From assembly GCA_025355255.1 (NCBI GenBank), contig JANYAA010000446.1, positions 1-15,877 on the forward strand: 15,877 nucleotides of DNA, written 5' to 3'. Shown piece by piece: positions 13,956-15,877 of this stretch (its first letter is position 1; each line of letters starts with the position of its first letter). Source of the stretch: Chloroflexota bacterium (GTDB lineage Bacteria > Chloroflexota > Limnocylindria > Limnocylindrales > CSP1-4). The position numbers and the translations under genes were made by a program. Under the pieces are notes generated by a model. The model was not told the origin of the DNA. It did not search any database and saw nothing but the letters and a program-made list of their open reading frames with translations.

Positions 13956-13958
13956 GGG

Positions 13959-15257
13959 CTAGGTGAGGCTGAGGCTGCTGCCCGGTGTGGCGGGCGTCCC
14001 CGGGGCCGCGGTATCGGCGGCGGATCCCGTGGCCTCCCCCGCAGCCGCTGCATCCTCGGCGGCCGCTTGCGCCGCAGGGGGCTGGGCACGATCGAGGTAT
14101 GTCTGCGCCTTGTCCAGCTCCACCTGCAGGGCATTGACGGTGGTGGACATGTTGTCGAGCGCCTTGAGCTTGAACGCGTCGATCTCGTCCATGGTGGCGT
14201 AGATGTTGCCGAAGGCCGCCTGCAGCTTCTCGAGGTTGACGGTTGCCGAGGCGGCTTGCTCATTGACGGTTGCGCTCTGCTGCCTGAGCAGCACCGAGGT
14301 GCTGAGGATGAGGTTCTCGGTGGTCGTGTTGAGGGCGGTGATCTGGTCCAGCACGAGCTTCTGGTCGTCAAGCGCCTGGGCCACAATGATCGCGGTGCGC
14401 AGCGCGGAGATCGTCGTGGTGGTGGCGCGGTCCACACCCTTGATCAACTCGAGGTTGTTCTTGCGAATAAGGTCGAGCGCAAGGTAGCCCTGCACCCCCA
14501 CCGCCAGCTGCGTGAGCAGGTCCTGCACCTTCTGCCGAACATAGAAGAGCAGGTCTTCCTGGAGGGCTTTGGCGCGCTCAGGATCGGTCGCCTCAATCTC
14601 GGCGATGGTTGCAACCAGCTTGGTGTCGAGCTGCTGACCCATGTAGACGTACTGGCGAAGCCGTCCGTTGATCTCCCACAGGTGCTGCTGCTCGCCGATG
14701 ATTGAGGCGTTGTCGCGGCGAAGCTGGTCCTGACCCGAATACAGCGCCTCGATGATCTTGTTGAGGTGCGACTGGCTGGACTGGTACTTGTCAAAGTAGT
14801 CGCGGAGCCTGGTGCCCGCGCCAAACGGGATCAGCCCAAGCAACTTGTGCGGGCTCAGCAGGTCACCCTGGCGCGCCGGGTCGAGGTCCTCCACGGTGTG
14901 GCGCAGATCGAGCAGGGACTTGCTCACATCGGACGTCCCCGAGATGCCGCCGTGCTGGAGATCGGCCACGGGCCGGGCAAGCATGTCATTGGAAACGGTA
15001 GACGCCGCGCGAACGTCCTCGTCGCCCATCGTCCGGATGTCGTCGACCTTCCTGCGGAAGTCCGGGCTCTGGACATCGAGGGATGTGACGCCCTCGATGT
15101 AGGCGTTGATAAGGCTGTCCAGCTTGGCCACATCGGCCGGGGCGACGATCATCGCGCTCGCGGCTTGCGCGGGCGCAACCGACGCCACCGCCGGCGGAGC
15201 GTCGAGCACCAGGGCACTGGCCTCAGTTGAGGCAGCGGGAGCGGGCTGGTCGGTCAC
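13959..15257 (-). CDS. telA: TelA-family protein (toxic anion resistance family)
   Basis: This 432-aa cytoplasmic helical protein matches the TelA family (named for tellurite resistance; members also affect envelope stress and antimicrobial tolerance). Key stretches: LLGLIPFGAGTRLRDYFDKY (139-158), SQSHLNKIIEALYSGQDQL (161-179), LLFYVRQKVQDLLTQLAVG (236-254), and the hallmark QGYLALDLIRKNNLELIKG plus VDRATTTTISALRTA (256-289). Coiled-coil character continues to about 390, then an Ala/Pro/Gly-rich tail runs to the end. The first 37 residues are also Ala-rich and variable. The GTG at 15257 is chosen because GGAGGA (15271-15266) lies 8 bases upstream; an ATG-free extension to 15311 is possible but lacks such a site. 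It is followed at 3 bases by the two-helix membrane protein, forming a two-gene unit. No ter genes are nearby, so the tellurite link is untested. Confidence 0.93.
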   Translation of the reverse strand: MTDQPAPAASTEASALVLDAPPAVASVAPAQAASAMIVAPADVAKLDSLINAYIEGVTSLDVQSPDFRRKVDDIRTMGDEDVRAASTVSNDMLARPVADLQHGGISGTSDVSKSLLDLRHTVEDLDPARQGDLLSPHKLLGLIPFGAGTRLRDYFDKYQSSQSHLNKIIEALYSGQDQLRRDNASIIGEQQHLWEINGRLRQYVYMGQQLDTKLVATIAEIEATDPERAKALQEDLLFYVRQKVQDLLTQLAVGVQGYLALDLIRKNNLELIKGVDRATTTTISALRTAIIVAQALDDQKLVLDQITALNTTTENLILSTSVLLRQQSATVNEQAASATVNLEKLQAAFGNIYATMDEIDAFKLKALDNMSTTVNALQVELDKAQTYLDRAQPPAAQAAAEDAAAAGEATGSAADTAAPGTPATPGSSLSLT

Positions 15258-15324
15258 GACGCGGTTCCTCCAAGTGCGGGATGTTCCGTCATTGTGATGC
15301 CGATCGCTCACTTGGGGCGCCGGG

Positions 15325-15360
15325 TCGCGGGCCCGGCTCCAGGAGGAACAGGACCCGCGA
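15325..15360 (-). other. GC-rich hairpin upstream of telA
   Basis: On the minus strand TCGCGGGTCC (15360-15351) can pair with GGGCCCGCGA (15334-15325) over 10 positions with one G-U pair and a 16-base loop. A competing hairpin, GCCGGG/CCCGGC (15319-15324 and 15332-15337), overlaps it. There is no T-run, so it is at best a weak terminator for the RDD gene or a 5' structure of the telA transcript. No convincing promoter for telA is visible in 15272-15407. Confidence 0.4.
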
Positions 15361-15407
15361 GCCTGAAGCAGATCGGCTGCCCACCAGCAACGGGACAGCC
15401 GCTGGCG

Positions 15408-15877
15408 TCAGGCCGAGATCACCACAGTGCCGGCGAGCTTGTCGTGCCAGCCCTGGCGCTTGTTGTCAAACAGTATCCAGATGAACCCAAGGTAGAACAA
15501 GAAGCCGCTGATGATGTAGCCGAACAGGCGGCCGACCCCCTGGCCCATGCTCAGCTGCCCGCCATCGGCTGCGCGGACAACGCGCAAGCCCAGCATCTTG
15601 TAGGCCGGTGTCTGGCCCCCGTGGGACCAGAACCACGGCTTCCAAAGGATCGCCACCGCAAGGATCACCAGCACCAGCACGAAACCCAACACACCGAGGC
15701 CAGCTCTGGCCGCGCCGTCGCCCCTCGCGGAACCCGCGAGGAGGCCGAAAGCGATGGCATACGGGATGCCGATCACGACACCCATGATGAAGCTGTCAAG
15801 AAAGTAGGCGATCAATCGGCCAAACCGACTGCCGTAGCGCACCCCCGGCGCGGGCCCATCCATCACAACTGGGGGCT
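15408..15877 (-). CDS. RDD-family membrane protein, probably 5'-truncated by the window edge
   Basis: The protein has three hydrophobic segments (about 18-45, 55-80 and 116-134, counted from GTG 15866). It carries RDD-type landmarks: RFGRLIAYFLDSFI in the first helix (Arg and Asp), GGQTPAYKMLGLRVVR between helices 2 and 3, and a C-terminal FDNKRQGWHDKLAGTVVI. RDD proteins are small polytopic proteins of mostly unknown function, some linked to ion transport. A GTG at 15866 and an ATG at 15863 are possible starts. However, no ribosome binding site precedes them and the frame stays open with proline codons to the edge. RDD proteins often have a disordered Pro-rich N-terminus, so the true start may lie beyond the window. 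It is upstream of telA on the same strand, 150 bases away. Confidence 0.87.
   Translation of the reverse strand, partial: PPVVMDGPAPGVRYGSRFGRLIAYFLDSFIMGVVIGIPYAIAFGLLAGSARGDGAARAGLGVLGFVLVLVILAVAILWKPWFWSHGGQTPAYKMLGLRVVRAADGGQLSMGQGVGRLFGYIISGFLFYLGFIWILFDNKRQGWHDKLAGTVVISA

Noticed and set aside
1..15877. CRISPR arrays, insertion sequences, prophage genes, toxin-antitoxin pairs
   Set aside because: No direct-repeat arrays, transposase, integrase or att-like repeats were seen. The window is mainly biosynthetic and housekeeping in character.

Overview
This is a very GC-rich bacterial window with dense, tightly packed genes and frequent GTG/TTG starts. The gene content and protein style (a T-box leader, a TelA-type protein with a small membrane partner, an RDD protein, Ala/Pro-rich tails, a DinB-like protein) best fit a Chloroflexota lineage, with Actinobacteriota as the alternative. 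That placement is an inference; there is no rRNA or ribosomal protein here to settle it.

Layout. (1) 1-1958, plus strand: the end of a shikimate operon, aroB (3' end only), aroQ, a stand-alone chorismate mutase, and gluQRS. Every junction is a 4-base stop/start overlap. (2) 1969-4525, mostly minus strand: a secreted protein of unknown function, a possible 53-aa plus-strand gene, a DinB-like protein, and a PAS-REC protein with no output domain. (3) 4683-5579, plus strand: a polytopic membrane protein with a proline-rich tail. (4) 5576-13001, minus strand: a complete tryptophan operon, promoter - T-box leader - trpE - trpG - trpD - trpCFB (three enzymes in one 951-aa chain) - trpA. All four of its internal junctions also overlap by 4 bases. 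(5) 13120-13220: tRNA-Ser(UGA) with encoded CCA and its own promoter. (6) 13269-15877, minus strand: a TelA-family protein followed by a two-helix membrane protein, and an RDD-family membrane protein that probably runs off the right edge.

How it works together. AroB and AroQ make shikimate-pathway intermediates on the way to chorismate. Chorismate mutase sends chorismate towards phenylalanine and tyrosine, while TrpE/TrpG send it towards tryptophan. The trp operon leader carries the T-box landmarks in order (AGTA, AGAGA, GGTG, a TGG specifier codon, the GGGTGGCACCGCGG box, and a terminator with a T-run). Uncharged tRNA-Trp is therefore the likely signal that switches the whole operon on. TrpE also keeps the LLES motif of feedback-inhibited enzymes, which suggests a second layer of control.

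The two strongest leads are the Trp-specific T-box and the TrpC-TrpF-TrpB triple fusion. In the fusion, the TrpF part has Asn in place of the usual His in its QLHG motif.
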